Positions 11,091 through 20,588 of a stretch of DNA of 64,000 nucleotides are shown here, piece by piece. The notes beneath the pieces were generated by a model, which worked only from the letters and a program-made list of their open reading frames with translations, had not been told where the DNA came from and did no database searches. Source of the DNA: Theileria orientalis strain Shintoku (Eukaryota; Apicomplexa; Aconoidasida; Piroplasmida; Theileriidae); NCBI RefSeq assembly GCF_000740895.1, contig NC_025261.1, positions 744,001 through 808,000 on the forward strand, read 5' to 3'. Every line of letters begins with the position of its first letter. Within the stretch, counting starts at the first letter, position 1. A program made the translations under genes and the position numbers.

Positions 11091-12467
11091 ATGACAGGTG
11101 TGTTTAGGCGACTTTATAGCCGTAAATGTAGGTGAAGACAAACCTGGATGTGTCAACGGTTTAATAAAATCTTTCAAGGGTTTATTTAAAAAGAAAAACA
11201 GATTAACAACAATAGTACAACCGCCAAGTCCCAGAGCAACGTTTACAGTGAGTTCATTCAAGTTTCTCAAGGTTCTGGGAGAAGGTTAGATTATATGTAG
11301 TAAATAGTAGTATGCGCCATGTGTTTGGCTATGTGCATAAAAAATGTGTAAAATACATGGGAAACGGTAGAGTATGCTAATCTCTAAAATGAAATGTAGG
11401 CGGGTTCGGAAAGGTGTACCTGGCAGCGCCGGTAAATACCGAACGCATGGGCGAGCAGTGTGCAGTGAAAAGGCTCAAAAAGGACCCCCTGATAACGCAG
11501 AGGCAGGTGGACCACGTGCTGTCGGAAAAGAGGCTCCTGAGCTCAGTGAGTCACCCGTTCGTAGTTAACATGCTGGGATCGTTCAAAGACGATTACTACC
11601 TCTACATAGTCATGGAGCTGGTCAAGGGAGGCGACTTCTTTACGTACCTGAGAAGATCAGACAGGCTGAAAAGCCAGAGCGCAATGTTCTATGCAGCGCA
11701 GGTGACGACGATGTTCGAGTACCTGCACGAAAGCGACATTGTGTACAGAGACCTGAAGCCAGAAAACCTGCTCCTCTGCGACGACGGGTACCTGAAGCTG
11801 ACGGACTTCGGGTTCGCCAAGGTCGTCGAGTTCAGAACGTACACGGTCTGCGGGACGCCCGAGTACATCGCTCCTGAGATTTTGCTTAACAAGGGCCACG
11901 GGAAGGCAGTGGACTGGTGGACACTGGGCATACTGATATACGAAATGCTGGTAGGGTACCCACCCTACTACGACGAGGACCAGGTGCGCATATATAAAAA
12001 GATTCTCGAGGCCCAGCTCAAGTTCCCAAGCTTCTACGACGAGTAAGTCCTGTAGTTAGGATATTTATTATATATTTAAAATTCAACTAAAACAAGAATT
12101 TTCATACGTGACTGGAAAATTATACCTGAAATACGACAGATACCCTAACTTGAATAATAAATTCATTAACGCTTAACCTAGGAACGCTAAAATTTTGACC
12201 ACGAACCTGTTGGCTAAGGACCCGACGAAGAGATTCGGTAACCTCCACAGAGGGATAGATGACATTAAAAACTGCGCCTGGTTTGAGCCCATGGACTTTA
12301 AAAGGTTACTAAACAAGGAGCTGGAGGCTCCACACATCCCGGTAAGTAAACGTATTTAATAAGATTATTAGAAGCAAACAAAGGACCCGTCTGGAGTGGA
12401 ATACAGGGAATCGATCAGAAAGCCAAAGGCAGTTGTAGGATCAGATGACCCCTTCGTCGATTGGTGA
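11091..12467 (+). CDS. AGC protein kinase, cAMP-dependent (PKA) catalytic subunit-like
   Basis: Five exons (11091-11097, 11132-11284, 11400-12042, 12182-12341, 12372-12467), 352 residues. The first coding exon is only 7 nt; without it the long frame has no in-frame ATG. Motifs: glycine loop GEGGFGKV, VAIK-equivalent CAVKRLK, HRD loop as YRDLKPEN, DFG, activation loop RTYTVCGTPEYIAPEI with the AGC phosphothreonine, and VDWWTLGILIYEMLVGYPP. The PKA-type TCGTPEY is present as VCGTPEY. The tail ends DDPFVDW rather than the PKA hydrophobic motif F-x-x-F. PKA-C releases from its regulatory subunit on cAMP binding; no regulatory subunit is in this window. PKG is less likely because no cyclic-nucleotide domains are fused. 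Confidence 0.9.
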
Positions 12468-12937
12468 TTCTGTCGCTAATTTATTTCGTTATTGCTTGTT
12501 ATACACGCAAATTCTGAGATTCTTAAATAAATGTATAAATACTTCCTAGTGTGTGTTATGGGTGAATTCAGGTGAAGGTGATGTCAAGAAAGTGATGTGT
12601 TGGTCATATGGGTCCGATTATAAGGTACAGTATAGTTAGTTGAAAAATTAAATACACATTCGAGAAACATTGGCCTTATTTTTAATTTTTATATAAAATA
12701 CGCATGATTTTATGGGTTGAAAATTAAAATGATGTCATGAATGTGTAATCAAAGGTAACCCACACACCAGAATCAATAGTTGAATTTGACCACTGATACC
12801 AATAAAAATTTTTAATATAATTATGAATTTGAACACACATTATAAAGTCTTATATTAACATATGCATATTCAATTGTAAACTTGGTAATGAACCATATTT
12901 ATTAGTAAATTAACTTGTAACATAGTTGAATAATATA
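12468..12937. other. Intergenic, AT-rich
   Basis: About 470 bases between the kinase and the EF-hand pseudophosphatase, probably 3' UTR plus promoter. Nothing else seen. Confidence 0.5.
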
Positions 12938-15900
12938 ATGAGTACAAACAGAATGGATTTTGAGACCGGAGAAAAAAGCATCGCAGACGATAGTTTTAAA
13001 TTTAATAAATTTGATTCCACAGATTTCTCCACTAAACTCGTAACTGTACACACTTCACTTGACGACTTGGAGTTTAAATCAATTTCGCCCCCGAATGAGA
13101 CCACAGTCAAAGAACAGCAATTAGAAGGAGCTAAGCTGCTTAGTAACGCAGAATATAATGAGCTGAGTCACTCAGTGACATCCTTCAACAAATGGTTTTC
13201 GCAGACATCGCTCCTGGCGAGTCTGGTTGACGAGGACTTCGACCTAAATAAAAGTGATTCTAACTTTACGGGTGATAGGTCACAAAGGACGGCATTGGGG
13301 AAAGAAGACGCATCAGATTATGAATTCGATTTCCTTTTTAAAAAAACAGATGATAACACCGTTGTTAACAGCCCAGTATTGACATTTTTATTAACTAACT
13401 TCAATAAGGCGTCAGCAGATAAGCCTCTGAATTTGAGGGAAGACCTGAATAAGGACTTTGAAGACTTCAAAAGAAATTTTGTGAGTCTGACAGAAAGGAA
13501 TACAAATGAACTTAAGCTGAAGAAGGTGCTGCTGAGCGTAGCATTTAACCACTACGGATGCTCAACAGTCAACAAGTACATGACGCAGCGCGAGTACTTG
13601 AACATGCTGAACGTGCACAAAATATTCGGGAGTGAAGAGGCCTCGAACCTGGTGTTTGAGAGCATGGACAGAAAACACAAGTCGATGGTGACGAGAAACG
13701 AGTTCGTGTCAGGAATGCTGTCTTGCTCGCCAGACGCAAAACATAACCCTAACACAGTGTTTGGGAAGCTGAGATTACAGCACATCTTTAGAGCATACGA
13801 CTTCAATAGGCTCGGGTACCTGGAGCGGGAGTCGCTGGACCTGATGCAAAGTCACCTGGAGCAGCAGGGAGGAAATAAGCTGAACTATGACCTAAAAATA
13901 AACGAAAAGGTTATGAACATGTTTAACGGGAAATTGAGTTACGATTCGTTCTTTTACTGTGTTGAGAACAACTTGTTGAAAAATACGACGGTGCTTTTTA
14001 GATCGAACAATGACCTGGCGGAAGTGCTGAAGAGGTGTATATTGAACTCGTTAGAAAATGTGGTTACCACCCAAAGGCACAGCTACGGCGGTACGACGAA
14101 CAGGGAAGCCAGGAACGATGATCACGCAGAGTCGTTCGGAAACAACACAGAGCTGTTTCACCACGGGAACACGGGGAGAAGCGGCATCCAGGAGAATGTG
14201 AGCAAGCCAGAGTCCAATAGGTCCAACAACATGGCGAGCACGAGCAAGGCGTCACTTTGGAGTCACACTCCCAGAGTGTACTCGGAGTTCACGCACAACA
14301 AGTCGCCGAATAAGGAGCAGCTATTTGGATTTAACTACGAGAACAAGTGGTCAAAGTCAACAGATGCGTCGCCGAAGCGAGGCTACGGCAGTCCAATAGA
14401 CCGCTTGTCAAAAATGTACAACGACCAGTCATACGAAGATGAGTTGGTCGAGGAATATAAGCGGAGCGCAATGGGAGGATTCACGCCCCAAGAAGGTAAT
14501 CGGAGTCCAGAAATGACTCCGGAAATTAGAGGAGTGAGTAACGTCAACAATGTTAGTAAAGTCGACGAAGCGAATTACGGTAATGGAACGAGGAACAGCT
14601 ATAGTGGCTACAGCAATGATGCTAAGGAGGCAAACTATTATGGAGATTCTAATCATGCTAACGAAGCAAATTACAGTAAGGAAGAGAAGGCGAGTCAAAA
14701 TGACAAATTGACAGAGCAGTCACCTAAGAGTGTATTTTCGAGTGGACAGCTGCCCAAAGATGCGTTGACGAATGCACGGGACAATGGCCAGGGTTATCAG
14801 GCTCCCGAGGAAGTGACGCCGAGTAGATTTGATAAGATTGACGAGTTTTTGAGAGAATATGAGCAGAGTTACAAGTCCCCAGAGAGAACGCCAAAGCAGC
14901 ACCTGCCAACACTGATCAGCAAAGTAGAGTCCTTTAAGGACGCAGTGGAAGACGATTCCCGGGCACTTGACCCATATAGAGAACCCAGCGAGGGATTCAA
15001 GTCGTTTGACACAATGGAGGACCTGATGACAGAAAAGGCAAAGCTGGACAACCTCCTGATGGACAGCATGGCAATAACAGATTACTATGATAAAAAGGCA
15101 GGTGAGGGGAAGTTTAGTCACCGAGAGAATTTGGCCACCCTGGGAGGCTTTGCGAAAAATGAAAAAGGCTTATTGGAGGCATCGGCCACACCCAATTGTG
15201 GTCTTGAAAGAGGAGGATACGAACAAGATGGCGCACGCGAAGCAACTGGAAGAAACCAAGGACATGGGCTGGTTGGTCAAAGTGGCAGGTCGCAGGTTAA
15301 GCAGGGCCCGGCCACGTTTGAAATGAAGTGCCCAGATGAAGAGGCACTGGAGTCGCTCACGGAGCACCTGGCGAAAAAGTACACGCACAAGTTCCTGGTG
15401 ATAAAGGGGCACCTGATAGACTGCACAGTGGCCAAGGGGCTCTTCAAAAACTTCTTGCACCACTCGCTGGGGGACTCGGTGGACCACACGTCGCTGAAGC
15501 TGTGCGCATACAGTGACATGCTGCAGCTGTGCGACGCAGCGTGCTCAATTCTGAAGAAGGAGGACTCGCTGCTGCAGCTGAAGGGCAACGTCCAAGTGTT
15601 CGGGTCTCTGAACGGAGACCTCTCGTGCCTGCTGGACCAGTTTAACGCGTACGGGTGGCCGATGATGAAGAACAGGTGGCACGAGCAGAGCAGCCTCGAC
15701 GGCGCAGACTTTAAGAACTGGGACGACTTCGACTCGTTCTACGTGTTCATGGGAGGGTTCGCGTCCGAGTCGAGTCCGTACGCGCTGGAGTTCGCGCTGC
15801 TCCTCTTCGCAATGAAGGTGCTCTTCCCCTACCACGTGCACTTCCTGAGGTCGAGCAAGGACGAGAGGAACGCGACGAACAACGCGGGCTTCTACCACCA

Positions 15901-16651
15901 AATCTACATGAAACTCAGCGAAAACCACGCGGCGCTGAGGCTGGAAAACGACGAGACGCTGCTGCTGCAGTGCGCGAAGGAGCTCTTCCACCGGGTCAAC
16001 GACGTCTTCGAGTTCATGTCGGTGGGAGCGGTGCTGAACAAGGAGATTCTGTGCGTGGACAAGCTGACGAAGGACTTCAGCTACAAGAGGCTGGGGAAGA
16101 TACCGAAGCCGCTGAACCTGGCCACGTGCACGAGCGAGCAGGTATACGACCTGCTCTTTAACGAGGACTACTTCTCCTTCCCGCCATGTCTGTGCGCATC
16201 GAGCGGATGCGAGGAGCACGCGGGAGAGCAGAGAGCAAAAAATGCGTCCAAGACCTACTGCACTAAGGTCTGCCAGCCTGAATGCAATTGCAAGGTCTGT
16301 GGACTGGGTTGTAACTGCAATGGAAATGGTGCACGCGAACCAAACGCTGAAAAGCTGGGACCGGAGCATGCTGAGGGCATCGGTGGTGGCAGCAACAAAC
16401 ATGAGGATCACCAGACGCAAGCACCACCTTTTAAAGCCACGGAGGAAGTTCTGTGGGAGTTGGGCGACGCCAGTCGCTTTAGGATGGTGATATGCTCCTC
16501 CGATAAGTTGGACGCCGGATTCAAGTACCTTTTGGACAACCGGGTCCTCCTGCTCTCCACGAACTTCCTCAGGAAGAGCGAAGGGAGGGTGGCGAGTTCG
16601 CTGCTTGCGACTAAGAATAAAGTGACGCTCAGGTCGCTGAGTCTGGACTGA
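12938..16651 (+). CDS. EF-hand protein with a degenerate PPP-type phosphatase domain
   Basis: Single-exon gene of 1,237 residues from the first ATG at 12938. Residues about 195-350 look like an EF-hand array: FESMDRKHKSMVTRNEFV and IFRAYDFNRLGYLERESL have the helix-loop-helix pattern with imperfect calcium ligands. Residues about 360-800 are Asn/Ser/Glu-rich low complexity. Residues about 820-1235 align along their length with PPP Ser/Thr phosphatases, but the catalytic motifs are lost: the GDxHG position reads GSLNGD (889-894), GDxVDRG reads GGFASES (939-945), GNHE reads RSSKDE (971-976) and the HGG site reads VDK (1040-1042). A Cys-rich insert (about 1090-1140) interrupts the end of the domain. 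I infer a pseudophosphatase, perhaps a scaffold. The last third is strikingly GC-rich compared with its surroundings. Confidence 0.72.
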   Translation: MSTNRMDFETGEKSIADDSFKFNKFDSTDFSTKLVTVHTSLDDLEFKSISPPNETTVKEQQLEGAKLLSNAEYNELSHSVTSFNKWFSQTSLLASLVDEDFDLNKSDSNFTGDRSQRTALGKEDASDYEFDFLFKKTDDNTVVNSPVLTFLLTNFNKASADKPLNLREDLNKDFEDFKRNFVSLTERNTNELKLKKVLLSVAFNHYGCSTVNKYMTQREYLNMLNVHKIFGSEEASNLVFESMDRKHKSMVTRNEFVSGMLSCSPDAKHNPNTVFGKLRLQHIFRAYDFNRLGYLERESLDLMQSHLEQQGGNKLNYDLKINEKVMNMFNGKLSYDSFFYCVENNLLKNTTVLFRSNNDLAEVLKRCILNSLENVVTTQRHSYGGTTNREARNDDHAESFGNNTELFHHGNTGRSGIQENVSKPESNRSNNMASTSKASLWSHTPRVYSEFTHNKSPNKEQLFGFNYENKWSKSTDASPKRGYGSPIDRLSKMYNDQSYEDELVEEYKRSAMGGFTPQEGNRSPEMTPEIRGVSNVNNVSKVDEANYGNGTRNSYSGYSNDAKEANYYGDSNHANEANYSKEEKASQNDKLTEQSPKSVFSSGQLPKDALTNARDNGQGYQAPEEVTPSRFDKIDEFLREYEQSYKSPERTPKQHLPTLISKVESFKDAVEDDSRALDPYREPSEGFKSFDTMEDLMTEKAKLDNLLMDSMAITDYYDKKAGEGKFSHRENLATLGGFAKNEKGLLEASATPNCGLERGGYEQDGAREATGRNQGHGLVGQSGRSQVKQGPATFEMKCPDEEALESLTEHLAKKYTHKFLVIKGHLIDCTVAKGLFKNFLHHSLGDSVDHTSLKLCAYSDMLQLCDAACSILKKEDSLLQLKGNVQVFGSLNGDLSCLLDQFNAYGWPMMKNRWHEQSSLDGADFKNWDDFDSFYVFMGGFASESSPYALEFALLLFAMKVLFPYHVHFLRSSKDERNATNNAGFYHQIYMKLSENHAALRLENDETLLLQCAKELFHRVNDVFEFMSVGAVLNKEILCVDKLTKDFSYKRLGKIPKPLNLATCTSEQVYDLLFNEDYFSFPPCLCASSGCEEHAGEQRAKNASKTYCTKVCQPECNCKVCGLGCNCNGNGAREPNAEKLGPEHAEGIGGGSNKHEDHQTQAPPFKATEEVLWELGDASRFRMVICSSDKLDAGFKYLLDNRVLLLSTNFLRKSEGRVASSLLATKNKVTLRSLSLD

Positions 16652-16795
16652 GCGAAGGTTGTACTGTACTCAAGCATTAATATGGTAGTTATTCACACGC
16701 ACGCGTAGGTAAATAAATCTTGTGGTATATGTGTTACTACATTGTAAACTGGGCCTGGTGTGCAAGTGACCAGGGTAGCTTCGTAAAACTTTGAT

Positions 16796-17809
16796 TTAGT
16801 GCACAGGCATCAGGTGCTTTAAAATGTTCTCGTAGGTCAGGTCCTCGAAGGCCAGGGAGTCCTTAACGTCGAAGTTTAGCTTCTTGGTCCTAATCTAATC
16901 GATATTAGCACGTGAGGTACCAGCGACGACATCGTGGCCCTGGAGTTCAGGCGCTTCCCTATGTCCCTTATTAGGCTGCGCACGTACATTCCTCCGGAGC
17001 ATCGGACGAAGAGCGAAAAGTTGGGGAGCTACAGGTTAAATGAGTAGGGTCGGGCCAACCTCCTCGTTCTTTATGCGATATATATCCATTATGTGCACCA
17101 GGGACACTTTGGACGGAATCTCAACCTCGTTCATGGCGTACCGATACAGAGGTATTCCCGACAACTTTTTGGCTAAACATGATTTGCGACGTTTGTTTGC
17201 TTGAAACCTGAATATTTGGGCGCTTCCTGCATATAGAAGCCCCTCATACTGGATATTGCTGTGTCCAACAAGCTATTGGTGATGTGGCTCCAGGGAGCTG
17301 AGTAAATTCTTTTCCCCTAAACTTGTTTATCAAAGCGTTTAACAGACTATAAGGTCATTCGTATCCGTTTCAAACCCGAATGTTCCAGTGCACTGATACT
17401 CCTTCTCGCCTAAACGCATCTTTCATGGGAATCTGTGTACCCTTGAGGTATTTGTCAAGCGCCTTTGTTCCTAGGCCTATTCCTACAGCTAGCACTCCTA
17501 TAAAATAAACATTCGATGCACATATATTTACCTTCTGTGTACTTGTCCAGAGTTCCTCCGTGGCCCACGTGTATTTTAAGCCTGTAAATCGGATTTAATT
17601 AATAGAAGGCACCTTTTCCTCCCAGAATTATTATCAACTATTATGTTTTTTATTTTATTTGACACATAAGTTGAACTCAGGCCATAAGGCTTGTAAACGT
17701 TCAACAAGCCGTTTAATACAGGTGTTATTTGTGAAAATGAATACACATTATTGTTTAAAAGGACGACCACCCAGAACACACTTAAATGTGCGGAGATTCC
17801 TCTCAACAT
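16796..17809 (-). CDS. TRUB: tRNA pseudouridine synthase, TruB family
   Basis: Eight exons on the minus strand, first 17613-17809, then 17532-17581, 17441-17497, 17348-17409, 17208-17316, 17060-17172, about 16921-17028 and 16796 to about 16890. Introns are 26-35 nt. Conserved text: GLLNVYKPYGLSS, then HVGHGGTLDKYTEGVLAVGIG, which holds the catalytic Asp motif (GGTLD), FGFETDTND, and the C-terminal CSGGMYVRSLIRDIG. TruB makes pseudouridine 55 in the T loop of tRNA. The first 25 or so residues are hydrophobic (FWVVVLLNNNVYSF), suggesting targeting to the apicoplast or mitochondrion. The exact boundary of the last intron is uncertain by a few bases. The final exon ends HLMPVH. Confidence 0.85.
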
Positions 17810-17921
17810 TAATTGAATAACTCAGTATGGCATTTGAAAGTTAACAAATATGTAGATGAAATTGTTAAATTACAAATAACAAATGACGCTAGTCATAATA
17901 TGATTATTGTATGGGTATGAT

Positions 17922-18525
17922 TTAGAAGAAACCACCAAATCCTCCCGGGCCTCCCGGACCTCTAGGATTAAAATTAGGCTTATTAAAACCAAAGTCTGGC
18001 ATGTCGTCCTTTTTATTCTTTGATGTGTGAAGCGGATATGTGTCGATGTCAGGGTTAACCTCGTTGCCGTAGGGTCCTATTATATCGTACCTCAAGTTAG
18101 GTAACCCGGTCCTATAGGTAAATCATTAGTAAAAAATGAAATCTCTATGTAAGTTGATCACTAACTTTTTTTGATGAGATTCTTCGGTGAAGAATGGGTT
18201 ATTCTGGCCAATGAGCATTCCATCAGGCTTACATACGGGAAAATCGGGATCTAAAGAATGAATAAAAAGATAAACACAAAAAATATATAAACACAGATGA
18301 TATAAAGAATATGAATAACCTTTTTTTGGTATCAGTGGAGGCAGAAGATCAAGGTCCTTATTGAAATCCCTATTTGACTAACAATTAAAGGTTAGTTGTA
18401 GATTTTTATACCTCGAAATCATATTTAATCTGTTCAATATTCTTCTTGTTTACACTTGTCGATTTTTCTTCTTCAAATGGGTTTTTTTCATGAGGAAATG
18501 GAACTCTATCATCCTCTTCATCCAT
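17922..18525 (-). CDS. PI31-like proteasome regulator (PSMF1 C-terminal domain)
   Basis: At least four exons (18412-18525, 18320-18377, 18166-18250, 17922-18111), 148 residues from the ATG at 18525. The C-terminal part carries LRYDIIGPYGNEVNPDIDTY, matching the Pro/Gly-rich tail of PI31/PSMF1 (R-x-D-x-x-G-P), and ends in a Gly/Pro/Phe-rich tail (GPGGPGGFGGFF). PI31 binds the 20S proteasome through this tail. The N-terminal FP domain of PI31 is not seen here. A plausible extra exon at about 18640-18690 (YLQLYPDFQQDDFTNY) splices in phase to LPYVNMDEED, so the true start may lie further upstream. Confidence 0.65.
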
Positions 18526-19326
18526 ATTAACATATGGCAACTAAAAACAAACAATTTGACATATAATTTAAATTTAAGATCAATTTGATACTGGATTTTT
18601 AAATAATAAAAAATTAGTTTTAGTGTAGGGCCAATATTACATAATTTGTGAAGTCGTCTTGTTGAAAATCAGGATAAAGCTGGAGATAACTAAAAACAGT
18701 AAATTGAATTTAAAAAGTTATATAGTATTGTTAATGGATATGGAATAGAAGGACCTGTGTAAATGTGTTATTATTAGGTATTTTAAGTTACACATCTAAT
18801 ATCAATATTATCAATGGTAGGCCAGAAGATGTAGTAAATACACTTTTCTTATAATGATTAGGCAAATATGAATCTTAGCCATTCAATTAATATAGCGGTA
18901 AGTAGAAATAGGAAATGTGAACCAGGAATGTTAGAATTTTGGGCTGTTGTTATAATAATGGGTAAATAATGAGGAAAAGCTCATTGGTGGAATCAACCAA
19001 AACCTTCAAGGGATCATATTCACAATTAATAAAAGAAAATGGAGTTGATGTTATTTGTTTTAATATGTGTATTCGATAATATCACTGTTAGAATAAAGGA
19101 ATATTCGGTGTGGGGGATTACATAAGTAATAAATCAGTTAATAATGTTTTGAAACAAATTTTAATATTTTTCATTAGTTCAAATATTAAATATTTATAAC
19201 ACCATCTCATTTGAGATTTATTGGAATATAATATTAGTATTGTATACTGTTTTTAAGCACATTGTCTTTTAAACTTTATTCTAAATTTCAAATATATGAT
19301 TGGATTCTTAGATTATACTCTCAAAA
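18526..19326. other. AT-rich region, divergent promoter with possible PI31 upstream exon
   Basis: Eight hundred bases between two divergent genes. The first 200 may contain a 5' exon of the PI31-like gene. The rest is AT-rich without any frame I can support. Confidence 0.45.
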
Positions 19327-20313
19327 ATGTCCATAGAACCATTTATAGGCACTAAAATATCACTAATATCCAAAGTTGGGATAAGATATGAAGGTATGTA
19401 ACGCAGTTACTTATCGTCAAATTAATAATTTTTAGGCTCACTGCATAGCCTCAATACGGATGATTCAACTATTGTTTTAAATGATGTGCGCTGTATGGGA
19501 ACAGAAGGCAGATCGAAGGGGCACGAGGTGCCCCCGTCGTCCAAAGTGCACGATTTCGTAGTCTTTCGCGGTAAGTCAATCATCACAAACATAGACGCTG
19601 TAGGCGAGGACGTAAGTGACATTGTAGTCAACGACTCGAAGCCTCAGAGTGAGGAGCCAGCGTACGAAGATCCTGCGATATTTAAAACGTATAAGCGCGA
19701 CGAATTCCAGACCACAGCATCAACACTGTCTAACGACCACCCAAAAAAACAAACGGTACAGCCAGATGCGGGAATCGCAAACATACACAAGGAACGCCAA
19801 GCCTACCACGAGAGGCATCAAAGACCGAGTAGGCATTTTGAAAAGGATTTCAACAAAGAAAAGGTAGCTGAAAAGAATTTGGAAACATTTCAATTTGATA
19901 CGGTGGAAAGTAAGCCATCTGATAATTACACGTTCACGAAGAAAGAAGGATTTAAAAAGAACGACCTAATGGGAGAACTCCACAAGTCAGAAGAAGAGGA
20001 ACTAGGTAATAATGCGAAGGAGGAGCAGAAAGTATTCTACGATAAAAAGTCATTTTATGACAATCTGTCACACGAGAAAAAGCTCTCGAAGAACGACCTG
20101 AGGGAAGAAAACCTGAAACAGAGAGAAATAGATATTGCAACCTTCGGAAAGATGTCGATCAGCAACTGGCACCACCGAAACAACTCATACAGAGGAAGAA
20201 GGTTCAACAACGCAAATAGATTTAAAGTTAAGGCGGGCTGGGAAAGAAGCAACTACGGAAACCAAACAAATAACGAAAAAAGTAAATTTAATAGTGAACA
20301 TAAGACGGATTAA
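19327..20313 (+). CDS. LSM14/SCD6/Trailer-hitch family mRNP protein
   Basis: Two exons (19327-19393, 19436-20313), 314 residues. The N-terminal Lsm14 domain is clear: PFIGTKISLISKVGIRYEG then STIVLNDVRCMGTEGR and HDFVVFRG. Downstream come a FDF-like stretch, then YDKKSFYDNLSHE and REIDIATFG, which match the FFD and TFG boxes of RAP55/LSM14. The tail is Arg/Gly/Asn-rich (RGRRFNNANR). The family represses translation and promotes decapping in P-bodies, binding DDX6 through FDF and TFG. In related parasites the homologue (CITH) stores mRNAs in gametocytes; that role here is inference. The single intron is 42 nt. Confidence 0.9.
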
Positions 20314-20588
20314 AGTCATGAATAGGAAGATTAATGTTCTTGTACATCAATATACATAACAGATAAAAGTAGATAAGAAATAGAATAAATGATAAAATGA
20401 TGTTAAAATAGGGTTGAAAAATAAAAAATCGAAGGAGTAAATGGTAATATGTGGTAAGAAGGTGAAAAATAAAAAAGTAAATACGAGCCCCGACTTGGGA
20501 AAGTTTATAATATATATGTGTAAAAAACACATTAAATGTGCAATATGATACCAACGGAGATAAAAAACAATTATGAACAGAAGAGGAA

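Noticed and set aside
15545..16420. A 291-codon open frame on the minus strand
   Set aside because: It mirrors the GC-rich pseudophosphatase coding region; its composition (Val/Arg/Leu-rich) is that of an antisense shadow.
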